DNA of 64,000 nucleotides from Melastoma dodecandrum (Eukaryota; Streptophyta; Magnoliopsida; Myrtales; Melastomataceae), in the NCBI GenBank assembly GCA_029817715.1, contig JARUPY010000085.1:4898001-4962000 (forward strand), written 5' to 3'. A program made the position numbers and the translations under genes. Positions within the stretch are counted from its first letter, which is position 1. Each line of letters starts with the position of its first letter. The notes below the pieces were generated by a model. That model searched no databases. It was not told where the DNA came from and saw only the letters and a list, made by a program, of their open reading frames with translations. Below, in pieces: positions 11,726 through 22,300 of this stretch.

Positions 11726-14700
11726 ATGGTATTCTTGGATGACAGGAGTCGTGAGGAAGAAGTCCTTGCTTACGAACCAATCGATGACCAAGAAATTTCC
11801 AACTTAGACTCGGAGGTAGAATCAATCTACGAGGTAGTGTCAAACTATGATACAGACTCGGATGATGATTCTGATCTCTGGACTGAGCATCTGTTCATGA
11901 TGAGAGCGGAGCAAACCGGAGATGGTGATGAGTTGGTTCCATTGGAGTCGACGAATCAGGTACTGGAGGAAACTCACCAGTACGAAGATCCATCCCAGTC
12001 AGTACTGGAATGGAGGTTGCCTAATGTCAACGCAAGAGAAGTCTATAATGTTTCTAGATTCAGCTTTAGATCTATAATAGATATCTCGCAGTCTGAGGCG
12101 ACGGCGCAAGTCACAAGCACTGAGCTTGAGACTTTGGATATCCCACTCTTGAATGTACAACGCATAAGAGATACCATGCGAAGTACTAGAGGTGTATATA
12201 ACTATTTACACATTGGGTTGATCCAGATAGGATTAGTCCCGCTGTTTCATTTACCAGCAGATAGTCCTATGGTAGCAGCTATTATCGATAAACGGTGGCG
12301 AGAGTTTAAAGATCGGCTGATATCAGGAATACATGCCAACCTTGCACACGGCCCTGTATGGTTCCAGGTCCATCCAAATTTCATGATGGCCCTGAGCGAT
12401 CGCTGTTTGGGGACTTCATTGACCTTGAGAATCAAGTCGATGAACATGGATAGAATGAATCCCCAGGCCAAGTTCTTGGCGTATCACACTAGGGTGATTT
12501 ACTGATTGGTAAATACCACCAGTCCTGGTGTAAGGAACATCTCGAGGCTTACCGAGTTGTTCGAGGAAGGTCATAACAATTACCAACAATTTCATAGGCG
12601 TGAGGTAAATCCTTTGGAATTAACCTGGCCAAGGAGTTGGGATATGACTGAACCTGGTAGTAGCTCTAGGCCCATCAGTGCGGCTAATATCCGACAAAGA
12701 GGTAATGAAATTACTTTAATGTTGGGAGAACCGTCGAGGGTTAGTGAGAGAACTGATAGGCATTTGCCTATGACTAGCGACAGAGCTGACAGGCATCTAC
12801 CTGTGAGGATGTCAATCCTGAGAGAACCGAGGAGTCACTCGTTCTCTGAAGTTTCTTCAAGAGCTAGTGATGTGGGAGAAGACGTAATAGTCTCTCGACC
12901 AGAGGTGGCATCGGCACCCCCACTAGTGGAGGAACTGTCTAGAAGGTCTGTTGATTCAAGGACCCCGTCCCAACATACGGGTAGAATCGTAGGGTATAGA
13001 CAGGTATCATTACCAGCTGTGGACCAACCAAGAGAGGAATCTGTAAGAATGTGGAGAGTTACCAATCCGGAAAACTCTTTGTCAAAGATTCCTGAAGTTT
13101 GTGAGGTTATCTAGCAGATAGCCAAGCAAAGGTCTATTGCGATAGACGATATCTGGAGGATGATAGAACCATCCCAAGAGGTACATAAACATACTGGGTT
13201 TAGTGCCCGGAAGGAAGACTTGAGCACATATGTTGCTCTAACTTTCAAGTTTCCTGGATACTATGAGTATTCCTTGGATACCTTGATAGACACTGGGTAT
13301 AGCATAACTTGTGCTAGACTCAATGCTCTGCCAGATGAGTGGTGGGAACCACTGCAGAAACCCATCCACATGGTTAACGTCGATGGTATGGCAACAATTG
13401 TTGGCCATAAGGCAAGTAACGTGCCTGTCTTTATTGGTGGACAAAAGTTCATCATTAAAGAGATTCTTGCACATCCTTTATTAGAGGCCGACATCATTAT
13501 TGGTAACGCCTTTTTAAAGGGTCAAAAGGAAAACCTTCCTTTGCAGAATGAAAACAATGTTTCAATCGGTGGTGCAACGATAAGTATTCTACAAGAGCCT
13601 AGACTTCGGTTAAAATTTGGCTTTTATCCGGTAAAACGGACAGAATACTGTGGCGATACTCCATGCGAAAGAGCTTTCAGAGTGCGAGCTCAGCGTGGTG
13701 ATATACGGTTGGAAGAGAACGATGATTGGGTACAAACCCTATTTTCTCCGACGAATACTGGTAATTCTAACTGGTATGACTCCTTGATTCCAAAACAAGA
13801 AGTGTGTATGGCTGTGAAGTTAACAGGGACGAAATGAGATAAGTTCTTTGTAAAACTAGCCGATAATTTTAGTGAAGATCCACTGAAATTATGGACTCGA
13901 AATGGCCTAAAGGCTAAATTAGAGTTGAAGGATCCCGGAACCATTATTAGAGCCAGAAACATTACGTACACGGCTAAAATGGTTGAGGAGTTTGACAAAT
14001 AAATTCTTGAGTTGCTTGGAAAGAGCTTGATTAGCGACAGTTACAGTCCACATTCTAGTCCGGCTTTTATGGTAATTAACCATGCCGAGCAGGTGCGAGG
14101 AAAAACACGAATGATTATGGACTATCGTCAGCTTAATAAAGCTACAAAAGATGATGGCTATAAGATTCCTACTGCAGGAGATTTAATTGATTGGATTAGT
14201 TTGAGCCAACCAAAATTCTTCTCAAAATTTGACTTGAAAAGTGGATACTGGCAAGTCAAGATGGAGGAAGAGTCGGTTCCTCTAACTGCCTTCAATACTC
14301 CGCAAGGAATGTTTGAATGGTTGGTTATGCCATTCGGTCTGAAAAATGCTCCAGGCGTGTTTCAGCGCAAGATGGATAATGCTTTTAAGCAGGTCCGAAA
14401 ATTTTGTGCGGTCTATATAGACGATGTGTTAGTCTACAGTCAGTCTGAGGACGAACACATGAGGCACCTAGATAAGGTGACTGATGTCTTTCGACAGGAA
14501 GGCATGATTCTATCTGAGTGTAAGATAGAATGGTTTAAGGAATCAGTTAATTTTCTGAGTATGGAAATTGAGCAAGGAAAAATAAAATTGCAAAACCATA
14601 TCGCTGAGAAAATTATTAATTTTTCTGACAAACTTGAGGATAGAAAGCAAGTCCAAAGAGTTTATGGATGCTCTAACTATGCGAGAAAGTTTGTGAAAGA

Positions 14701-15313
14701 TCTTTCCCGAGATCTGGGTAGGATTTCAAAGAAAACTTCTTCTACGAATCCATGGATATGGGAAGATGAGGACACTCAATCTATTCGGAGGATTAAAGCA
14801 AAGGTTAAAAATTTACCACAACTTGCTTTACCTTCTGATAAAGACGATTTAGTCCTGGAAGTTGATGCTTCTGAAGAGTTTTGGGGAGCGGTTTTCAAAA
14901 TTAGAGGACGTAAACCAGAACCGGTATGCAAATACTGGTCGGAAAGCTTCAAGGGGTACGAACTTCGGTACCCGATACACGAAAAGAAAGTATTAGCTTT
15001 AAAAAATGGAATTAAAGCTTTTTACATCTTTTTGGCACCTAAGAAATTCTTAGTGCGCACTGACTCGACCTATGTCAAAAGGTTTATGAGTCTGAACCTT
15101 AAGGAAGCTAGGCAAACTAGACTCTTGAGGTTGCAGGAATGGTTTAGCTATTATAAATATGAGATCGAATACATTCAGTCCGACCACAACATAATAGCTG
15201 ACTATCTCTCTAGAGAACTTGCAAACACCTCTCTTTCTAAACACTCTGCAGATGGATCCTGCTGCAAAAAGAAAGATATGCTGGGGATGCAAGAAGGAGG
15301 GACACTCCCGTAA
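11726..15313 (+). pseudogene. Pararetrovirus polyprotein (MP, protease, RT, RNase H), four in-frame stops
   Basis: One frame of 1196 codons runs from ATG 11726 to the stop at 15311-15313, interrupted by stops at 12503-12505 (tga), 13112-13114 (tag), 13835-13837 (tga) and 14000-14002 (taa). No frameshift is needed. Order: acidic N-terminus (about 11740-11900); 30K-superfamily movement protein region (12150-12505) with YNYLHIGLIQIG and DKRW.EFKD; Ser/Arg-rich linker (12506-13114); retroviral-type aspartic protease with DTG at 13289-13297; RT with YIDD at 14414-14425; RNase H from about 14850 to 15210, beginning with an acidic VDAS motif. Known caulimovirid functions are cell-to-cell movement, polyprotein cleavage and reverse transcription; this copy is inactive as it stands. 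Ancestral single-ORF organisation is inferred from frame continuity. Confidence 0.88.
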
Positions 15314-16088
15314 GGTATGTCCTAATAAGGGAGATGGTGAGCATAGTGATGCTGGTTCCGGTTCAGGAACGAAAGTAGCAGTTCTCTGCTGGCAGTGCAA
15401 GCAACTAGGACATCGTTCTTACGAATGTCCCAAGAAGTTGAAAACTGCGGATTCCCAGAAGGGGAAGGCTGATCTCAAGGAGAAAGCAACAGCTGACTCT
15501 AAGAGTAAGGCGAAACCAGATCTCCGAAAGGAGATGGCTGATCCCAAATAAGCTACGGCTAGATCTGAGGGAAAAGCGAAGGATGATTCCCAGAAGGGAG
15601 TGGCTGAACCCAAAGGAAAGGCAAAAGCCAATTTTAAGGTTAAAGCGAAAGTTTCCCAGGAAGGGAAGACGGATCTGAAGGAGAAGGGTAACACCAACTC
15701 TGGAGGAAACGTGAAGAAAGATCTTCGAGAGAATATGGCAGATCCTAAGGAGGGAAGCTCCAAAGGAAAGGCGAAAATGGCAGATCTGAAAGACGAGGCA
15801 AAAGCTGAATCACAGGAGAAAGCCAGAAAGAAGAGGAAAGCTAAGAGGCTTAGGTCTTCTGGTCCCAAGAGGGATGATCTTGCAAAGGATGGTCCTAAGA
15901 AGGACGATAAGGTAGAGCAACCTTGGTGGTTTCCTTTAACCACGGAACAGTCAATTACTTCCAAGACCACTTGGTCAAAGAGCAGAAAATCTCTATCAAC
16001 CAGGCTGTAAAGCTCTATAAGTCCATCTTGGAGACTAAGAAAGAGCAAAGAGAGCATGTTGAGAAAGAATATATCTCTGAGGCAATCT
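15252..16088 (+). pseudogene. Pararetrovirus second ORF: two CCHC zinc knuckles and Lys/Ala-rich tail
   Basis: Starts at ATG 15252, overlapping the end of the polyprotein by 62 nt in another frame. Two C-X2-C-X4-H-X4-C knuckles lie at 15279-15320 and 15387-15428, followed by a long tail of repeated Lys, Ala, Asp and Glu blocks (AKAD-like, KGKAK, DLKEK). A taa at 15549-15551 interrupts the frame, which stays open to 16010. A frame change near 15940 would extend it to a charged, helical end at 16088. Zinc knuckles in caulimovirids normally mark the capsid region upstream of the protease; finding them downstream of RNase H is unusual. Nucleic-acid binding or capsid function is inference. Confidence 0.7.
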
Positions 16089-16368
16089 GAATAGAGAATT
16101 TTCTCTCTCAAAAACTTGAGCAGAATTCTTTGATTGTCCTCCGGAAGAAAATCTAAAAACGAAAACTCCGATCACATATATGCATCGAAGTTTTCCTTGA
16201 TTGTTCTTCGAAAATAATACCTTAAGACATCAAGAGAGGTTAGAATTAACCATATCAGGTTAAGTCTAGCTAAAGGTTAGATCGGCAGATCGACACCTTG
16301 AAGGATAAGTCATTACGACTAAACCTTGTGAGGCTAAGCCATCGGGCTGAAACCTTGGATGAGGAGTG

Positions 16369-16377
16369 TCTATATAA
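16369..16377 (+). promoter_or_regulatory. TATA box of the pararetrovirus transcript
   Basis: ctatataag followed about 30 bp later by a purine-rich start region, about 590 bp upstream of the primer-binding site. Spacing resembles that of caulimovirid pregenomic promoters. Inferred from motif and position. Confidence 0.6.
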
Positions 16378-16625
16378 GTCCTTCATGTTATGGGCATTCG
16401 GAAGACACAGAGGAGCCTCTCCACTACCTTCTCTAAGTTCCTGAGAAGAAGACTCTTGAAGCGTTGTTTCCTGAGTTCTCTTGGTGCGGAAGCTTGGTGA
16501 ACCCTCTGAGCTTTTCTGTGAAGGTATGATAAGCATCTTTATGTGTTAAGTTGTTTATGCTGTTCTTTCAGTTTTTCTTGATTAAGGCAACTTAATTAAG
16601 GTGGTGTAAGTGCACGAGTCATTCT

Positions 16626-16934
16626 ATGACTGATTGTCTTAACTCAAATCTTCTTCATTTGGATCACGGGGTTAACAAGGATTCTACTACTGGGCTTCTA
16701 AACACTGTAGTAGATTGACTGACAAGCATATCAGCTCAACTGACGCAGCTGAAGGAGCTTGTGGAAAGTTATTCTAAGAAATTAGAAGAACTGACTCTCG
16801 CGCAGAGTGAATTCGAGGAGTTTTTCCTTGAAGGTAAATCCAATCTCGGATTTGCGGCAAGTTCAAGATACTCAAATGAGTACTTGAGGTTGGCAGAACG
16901 CCGGCGACAAAAACAATTAAGAAAACCTTCTTAA
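16626..16934 (+). pseudogene. Short pararetrovirus leader ORF with coiled-coil and basic tail
   Basis: ATG at 16626, one in-frame tga at 16716-16718, terminal taa ending at 16934, 32 nt before the tRNA primer site. About 102 codons. The middle (LTQLKELVES.SKKLEEL) has heptad-like leucines and charged residues suggesting a coiled coil. The end (ERRRQKQLRK) is strongly basic. Small coiled-coil proteins with basic tails occur as virion-associated proteins in caulimovirids, so that role is possible. I do not recognise the sequence itself. Confidence 0.5.
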
Positions 16935-16966
16935 GTTCATTCCTGCTTTTCCTTATTGGTATCAGA

Positions 16967-16979
16967 GCCGCTTAAGAAA
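16967..16979 (+). other. Primer-binding site complementary to initiator tRNA-Met
   Basis: tggtatcagagcc, the sequence used by plant retroelements and caulimovirids to prime minus-strand DNA synthesis. Supports the pararetrovirus assignment and fixes its genome origin. Confidence 0.85.
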
Positions 16980-16999
16980 ATTTCTTTTAAATTGTCTGT

Positions 17000-18284
17000 G
17001 AGAATTTTAGATTTAGAAGTATTAGGATAAAATTGAAACTGGGCAGAACTTGAGGATAGAAGAAGATATTAGTTAAACGATATGATAAATCGGATAAAAC
17101 AGGTAAAGTTGAGGATATATTTGATAAATAAGCCTTTTATTTTTATTAAGCAACTTTTCTAAATGAAGAGAGGGGAAAACGAGATCAATCTTTCGAAATA
17201 ACTTTTCATCGAAAAAATATTTCTATAACAACTTTTAAGATTCGTAAAATAATATCCTTAATTTAAATATTAAGAAGTAAATTTCTCATTTAAATATTTT
17301 GAAAATTACCATTTATTTCACAAAACACTTTTGGGTAGTGATCCCCGGCTTTAATATCCCCACCTCGAGTTTTATGGCGATCGAGTTCTAGGGAGAGACT
17401 CGAAAATAGCTCACAATGTGAATCTCTTCATATCGAATATGATCATAACATTTACTTGTGTCCGAATTTTTACCTCAGCAGCGATTCGAGTGGACTATCA
17501 AGAGCACAAAGAGTTAATAACAAGACCCCTCCACTGCAATGAGTGTCCGGAGGAATACATAAAACCATGGCATCCTCATAAAATTTTCTTCTTTTTGGAT
17601 AAGTGGCATTATCATAAAATTTACCATATCAATGGAAAAAGTCTGTCATAAACCTTTGGTGAGCGTGAAAGTGAATAGATCCGAATGGAATGATGCACGT
17701 TACAAATTGAAAGAGTCCCTTGGTACAGGGGAACAACAGGATAGGCTCCATCCTCTTAAATAAATGTCATGACATACAACTTTTAAAAAAAATTCAAGAA
17801 TTGAATTATTTTAATTTTTTTAACTCACCTTGATACTATTCTGGTCAATTTATTTGTTTATTGATTTTTTATTAATCTCGAAGCGAGTAAATGTTAAACA
17901 TTGGAATAAATTTAATATGATTAATTCATTATCTTGAAAAATAATAAAAATAAATTAAAAATAACAAATTAAGTGAAAAATAATCAAGACTATGGATTAC
18001 TACCCTAAACCAAAAGTCATGAGGACTCCTATCTATCATCGTCGAAGCTGTTACTAGGAAAGATTATGGTTCTCGGACACACAATAAACTGAACCCTAAT
18101 TTATAAGTTTTTAATTTTTTTTAAGATAACCACAAACAATAATAGATACTCCATCCAAATACAATCGTTCTTATACAATATCAAAGAAAAATCATTCATG
18201 TAGCTGTAATAGATTTCAGGACATGAAAAAGGCAAAAAATGAAATTAACTTTAACATATTTTAATAAAAGTTACATATGGCCTG
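17000..18284. other. Intergenic, no gene seen
   Basis: AT-rich. The ORF at 17418-17651 has no recognisable domain. The first 150 bases may be residual viral leader. Confidence 0.5.
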
Positions 18285-18520
18285 GAGAAAAGAATGGTAT
18301 AAAAGCGCTTGCAAAGTCTAAAATGAAATGAATAAGCTATAATAGCTAAATTATTACACAAATGATAAATTTGTTTTTAGTTTTTATATGACAGTTTTTT
18401 CATAAATCACTGCATATATATATTCCTCATTGATACCAAAACTATGAAAAATCTGACGTAAAAAACATGAGAATATAAAATGCTCTGATACCAAAATATT
18501 TGAATTAAGAAATATACGTT
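18285..18520. repeat. Dispersed repeat, right half of the 3340-3850 family
   Basis: Matches 3590-3830 in the same orientation (tctaaaatgaaatgaa, ataatagctaaattattaca, ctgataccaaaat). Lies just upstream of the gene-fragment array. Confidence 0.65.
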
Positions 18521-18690
18521 AATTATCTTTGGTTGATGTTTGGTATAAATATATAAATTGTCTGCCAAAAATAAAACTTCTACCATATCAAGAATTTGAA
18601 CTCGTTTAACGAATAGACAAATACTTATGTGAGTGTTTTGATTTATTTTGCCAGAAAAACATTTGAAACTTGATTGATGCGAGCTTTTTA

Positions 18691-19394
18691 TGTTACAGGG
18701 AAGGGAAATTGAGGTTAAGCGGATTCAAATTCGATTTGATCGTCAATTATGCCAACGCCTCGCAAATGTGAAAGAGATTTTACTTTCTTACAAGTCTTGG
18801 GAGGTTGAACACCACATGTTTTTTCCACAACCCTCTTGCACGTAAGAACACAATCCAGTGGAAATTATAAGAATATAGAATTTGGTTAAATTTATTCTTG
18901 TTACCTCTTTCAAGATTACTTGGAAGCTGCATTTTTATTTTATGTGGGACCTTAACAACTGTGAAATTAGCAAAAATGCGGCGGATAAGACGAAGTGGAA
19001 ACGGATCCCATCTATGATTCGGACAATTTTTGGAGAGTATTGTGGGTTTGCTAAACATTTGATGGGTGAGAATTTTCTCAGAGTCATTGCAAGAAGAGCT
19101 AAAGACGTTGAGCAGTCAATTTGGCCTCGTCGAGTGGAGTTTGTGTATTCCGGATTAGGTCCGAAGAATAGCACGACGAAGCTATTGGTCAGCTGCATTG
19201 CCGGTGCTCTTGTTGGAACTATTCCATCGGAGACAGCCCTAGTCATCTTGTCAAATGGTAAAGATCATTGTGAAGAAGATCCTAGCGACCTTGTACTTCG
19301 TCTGAACATGCAGGGGTACAAAAGGCTAACTATTCTGCCGAATTCGTCCAAGTCAGAGCATTGGAGCTCTATTAACGCGGTTGTGCATGTTTGA
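18691..19394 (+). CDS. Unrecognised gene end, founder of the tandem array
   Basis: An open frame from ATG 18942 to tga at 19392-19394 gives 150 residues (MWDLNNCEISKNAAD..., IWPRRVEFVY, then LGPKNSTTKLLVSCIAGALV). An earlier possible exon starts after a tgttacag acceptor at about 18699 and ends at a cgtaag donor near 18841, coding a basic, helical stretch. The last 80 codons (from about 19146) are the portion amplified 17 times downstream, so this is the only unit attached to unique upstream coding sequence. Parent gene and function are not recognised. It may be a truncated or intact gene whose 3' end was amplified. No TATA or start exon could be assigned. Confidence 0.4.
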
Positions 19395-22300
19395 ATGACG
19401 TGAAAAGTAGAGTTGGGATAGCGTAGCTAGTGATGAGGAGTCTGTAATAGCTCTATTCCCCATGTAACTCTCCTTTTGGACCAACTTTCTGCATGCTATC
19501 TGAAGCTATCTATGATCTTTCTAGTCATTTTGTTCTGATATTCATCTGATACCACTGTATGGTTTAGGGTTACGTACTTATATGCCAGTTGTTTCCCTTT
19601 AAAGGTGGGCCTTAATCAAGAAAATTGATGTTGTTGATGCATCAAAACTCCAGACATCCCTATTCCGCATTAGGTCCGAAGAACAGCACGACGAAGCTAT
19701 TGGTCAGCTGCATTGCCGGTGCTCTTGTTGGAACTATTCCATCGGAGACAGCCCTAGTCATCTTGTCAAATGATAAAGATCATTGTGAAGAAGATCCTAG
19801 CGACCTTCTATTTCGTCTGGACATGCAGGGGTACAAAAGGCTAACTATTCTGCCGAATTCGTCCAAGTCAGAGCATAGGAGCTCTATTAACGCGGTTGTG
19901 CATGTTTGAATGACGTGAAAAGTAGAGTTGGGATAGCGTAGCTAGTGATGAGGAGTCTGTAATAGCTCTATTCCCCATGTAACTCTCCTTTTGGACCAAC
20001 TTTCTTGATGCTATCTGAAGCTATCTCTGATCTTTCTAGTCATTTTGTTCTGATATTCATCTGATACCACTGTATGGTTTAGGGTTACGTACTTATATGC
20101 CAGTTGTTTCCCTTTAAAGGTGGGCCTTAATCAAGAAAATTGATGTTGTTGATGCATCAAAACTCCAGACATCCCTATTCCAGATTAGGTCCGAAGAACA
20201 GCACGACGAAGCTATTGGTCAGCTGCATTGCCGGTGCTCTTGTTGGAACTATTCCATCGGAGACAGCCCTAGTCATCTTGTCAAATGGTAAAGATCAATG
20301 TGAAGAAGATCCTTGCGACCTTCTATTTCGTCTGGACATGCAGGGGTACAAAAGGCTAACTACTCTGCCGAATTCGTCCAAGTCAGAGCATTGGAGCTCT
20401 ATTAACGCGGTTGTGCATGTTTGAATGACGTGAAAAGTAGAGTTGGGATAGCGTAGCTAGTGATGAGGAGTCTGTAATAGCTCTATTCCCCATGTAACTC
20501 TCCTTTTGGACCAACTTTCTTGATGCTATCTGAAGCTATCTATGATCTTTCTAGTCATTTTGTTTTGATATTCATCTGATACCACTGTATGGTTTAGGGT
20601 TACGTACTTATATGCCAGTTGTTTCCCTTTAAAGGTGGGCCTTAATCAAGAAAATTGATGTTGTTGATGCATCAAAACTCCAGACATCCCTATTCCGGAT
20701 TAGGTCCGAAGAACAGCACGACGAAGCTATTGGTCAGCTGCATTGCCGGTGCTCTTGTTGGAACTATTCCATCGGAGACAGCCCTAGTCATCTTGTCAAA
20801 TGGTAAAGATCAATGTGAAGAAGAGTCTTGCGACCTTCTATTTCGTCTGGACATGCAGGGGTACAAAAGGGTAACTACTCTGCCGAATTCGTCCAAGTCA
20901 GAGCATAGGAGCTCTATTAACGCGGTTGTGCATGTTTGAATGACGTGAAAAGTAGAGTTGGGATAGCGTAGCTAGTGATGAGGAGTCTGTAATAGCTCTA
21001 TTCCCCATGAACTCTCCTTTTGGACCAACTTTCTTCATGCTATCTGAAGCTATCTATGATCTTTCTAGTCATTTTGTTCTGATATTCATCTGATACCACT
21101 GTATGGTTTAGGGTTACGTACTTATATGCCAGTTGTTTCCCTTTAAAGGTGGGCCTTAATCAAGAAAATTGATGTTGTTGATGCATCAAAACTCCAGACA
21201 TCCCTATTCCAGATTAGGTCCGAAGAACAGCACGACGAAGCTATTGGTCAGCTGCATTGCCGGTGCTCTTGTTGGAACTATTCCATCGGAGACAGCCCTA
21301 GTCATCTTGTCAAATGGTAAAGATCATTGTGAAGAAGATCCTAGCGACCTTCTATTTCGTCTGGACATGCAGGGGTACAAAAGGCTAACTATTCTGCCGA
21401 ATTCGTCCAAGTCAGAGCATTGGAGCTCTATTAACGCGGTTGTGCATGTTTGAATGACGTGAAAAGTAGAGTTGGGATAGCGTAGCTAGTGATGAGGAGT
21501 CTGTAATAGCTCTATTCCCCATGTAACTCTCCTTTTGGACCAACTTTCTTGATGCTATCTGAAGCTATCTATGATCTTTCTAGTCATTTTGTTCTGATAT
21601 TCATCTGATACCACTGTATGGTTTAGGGTTACGTACTTATATGCCAGTTGTTTCCCTTTAAAGGTGGGCCTTAATCAAGAAAATTGATGTGGTTGATGCA
21701 TAAAACTCCAGACATCCCTATTCCAGATTAGGTCCGAAGAACAGCACGACGAAGCTATTGGTCAGCTGCATTGCCGGTGCTCTTGTTGGAACTATTCCAT
21801 CGGAGACAGCCCTAGTCATCTTGTCAAATGGTAAAGATCATTGTGAAGAAGATCCTAGCGACCTTCTATTTCGTCTGGACATGCAGGGGTACAAAAGGCT
21901 AACTATTCTGCCGAATTCGTCCAAGTCAGAGCATAGGAGCTCTATTAACGCGGTTGTGCATGTTTGAATGACGTGAAAAGTAGAGTTGGGATAGCGTAGC
22001 TAGTGATGAGGAGTCTGTAATAGCTCTATTCCCCATGTAACTCTCATTTTTTACCAACTTTCTTCAAGCTATCTGAAGCTATCTATGATCTTTCTAGTCA
22101 TTTTGTTCTGATATTCATCTGATACCAGTGTATGGTTTAGGGTCACGTACTTATATGCTAGTTGTTTCCCTTTAAAGGTGGGCCTTAATCAAGAAAATTG
22201 ATGTTGTTGATGCATAAAACTGAAGACATCCCTATTCCGGATTAGGTCCGAAGAACAGCACGGCGAAGCTATTGGTCAGCTGCATTGCCGTTGCTCTTGT

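Larger units (their letters stand above)
11600..17000 (+). mobile_element. Endogenous pararetrovirus (Caulimoviridae-like), degenerate
   Basis: A 30K-type movement protein region, aspartic protease, reverse transcriptase and RNase H lie in one reading frame. They are followed by a zinc-knuckle ORF, a TATA promoter, a leader ORF and, at 16967, a sequence complementary to plant initiator tRNA-Met. No integrase and no flanking LTRs were found, which separates it from Ty3 and Ty1 elements. In caulimovirids the tRNA site marks genome position 1 and the transcript starts upstream of it, as here. The copy is linearised after the leader and carries at least four in-frame stops in the main ORF. Exact ends were not determined; 17000-17160 may still be viral leader. 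Confidence 0.85.

Noticed and set aside
15419..16111. 230-codon minus-strand Ser/Phe/Leu-rich ORF
   Set aside because: Antisense shadow of the Lys/Ala-rich second viral ORF.
11600..17000. LTR retrotransposon (Ty3 or Ty1)
   Set aside because: No LTR pair, no integrase motif, and a 30K movement-protein region is present; pararetrovirus fits better.
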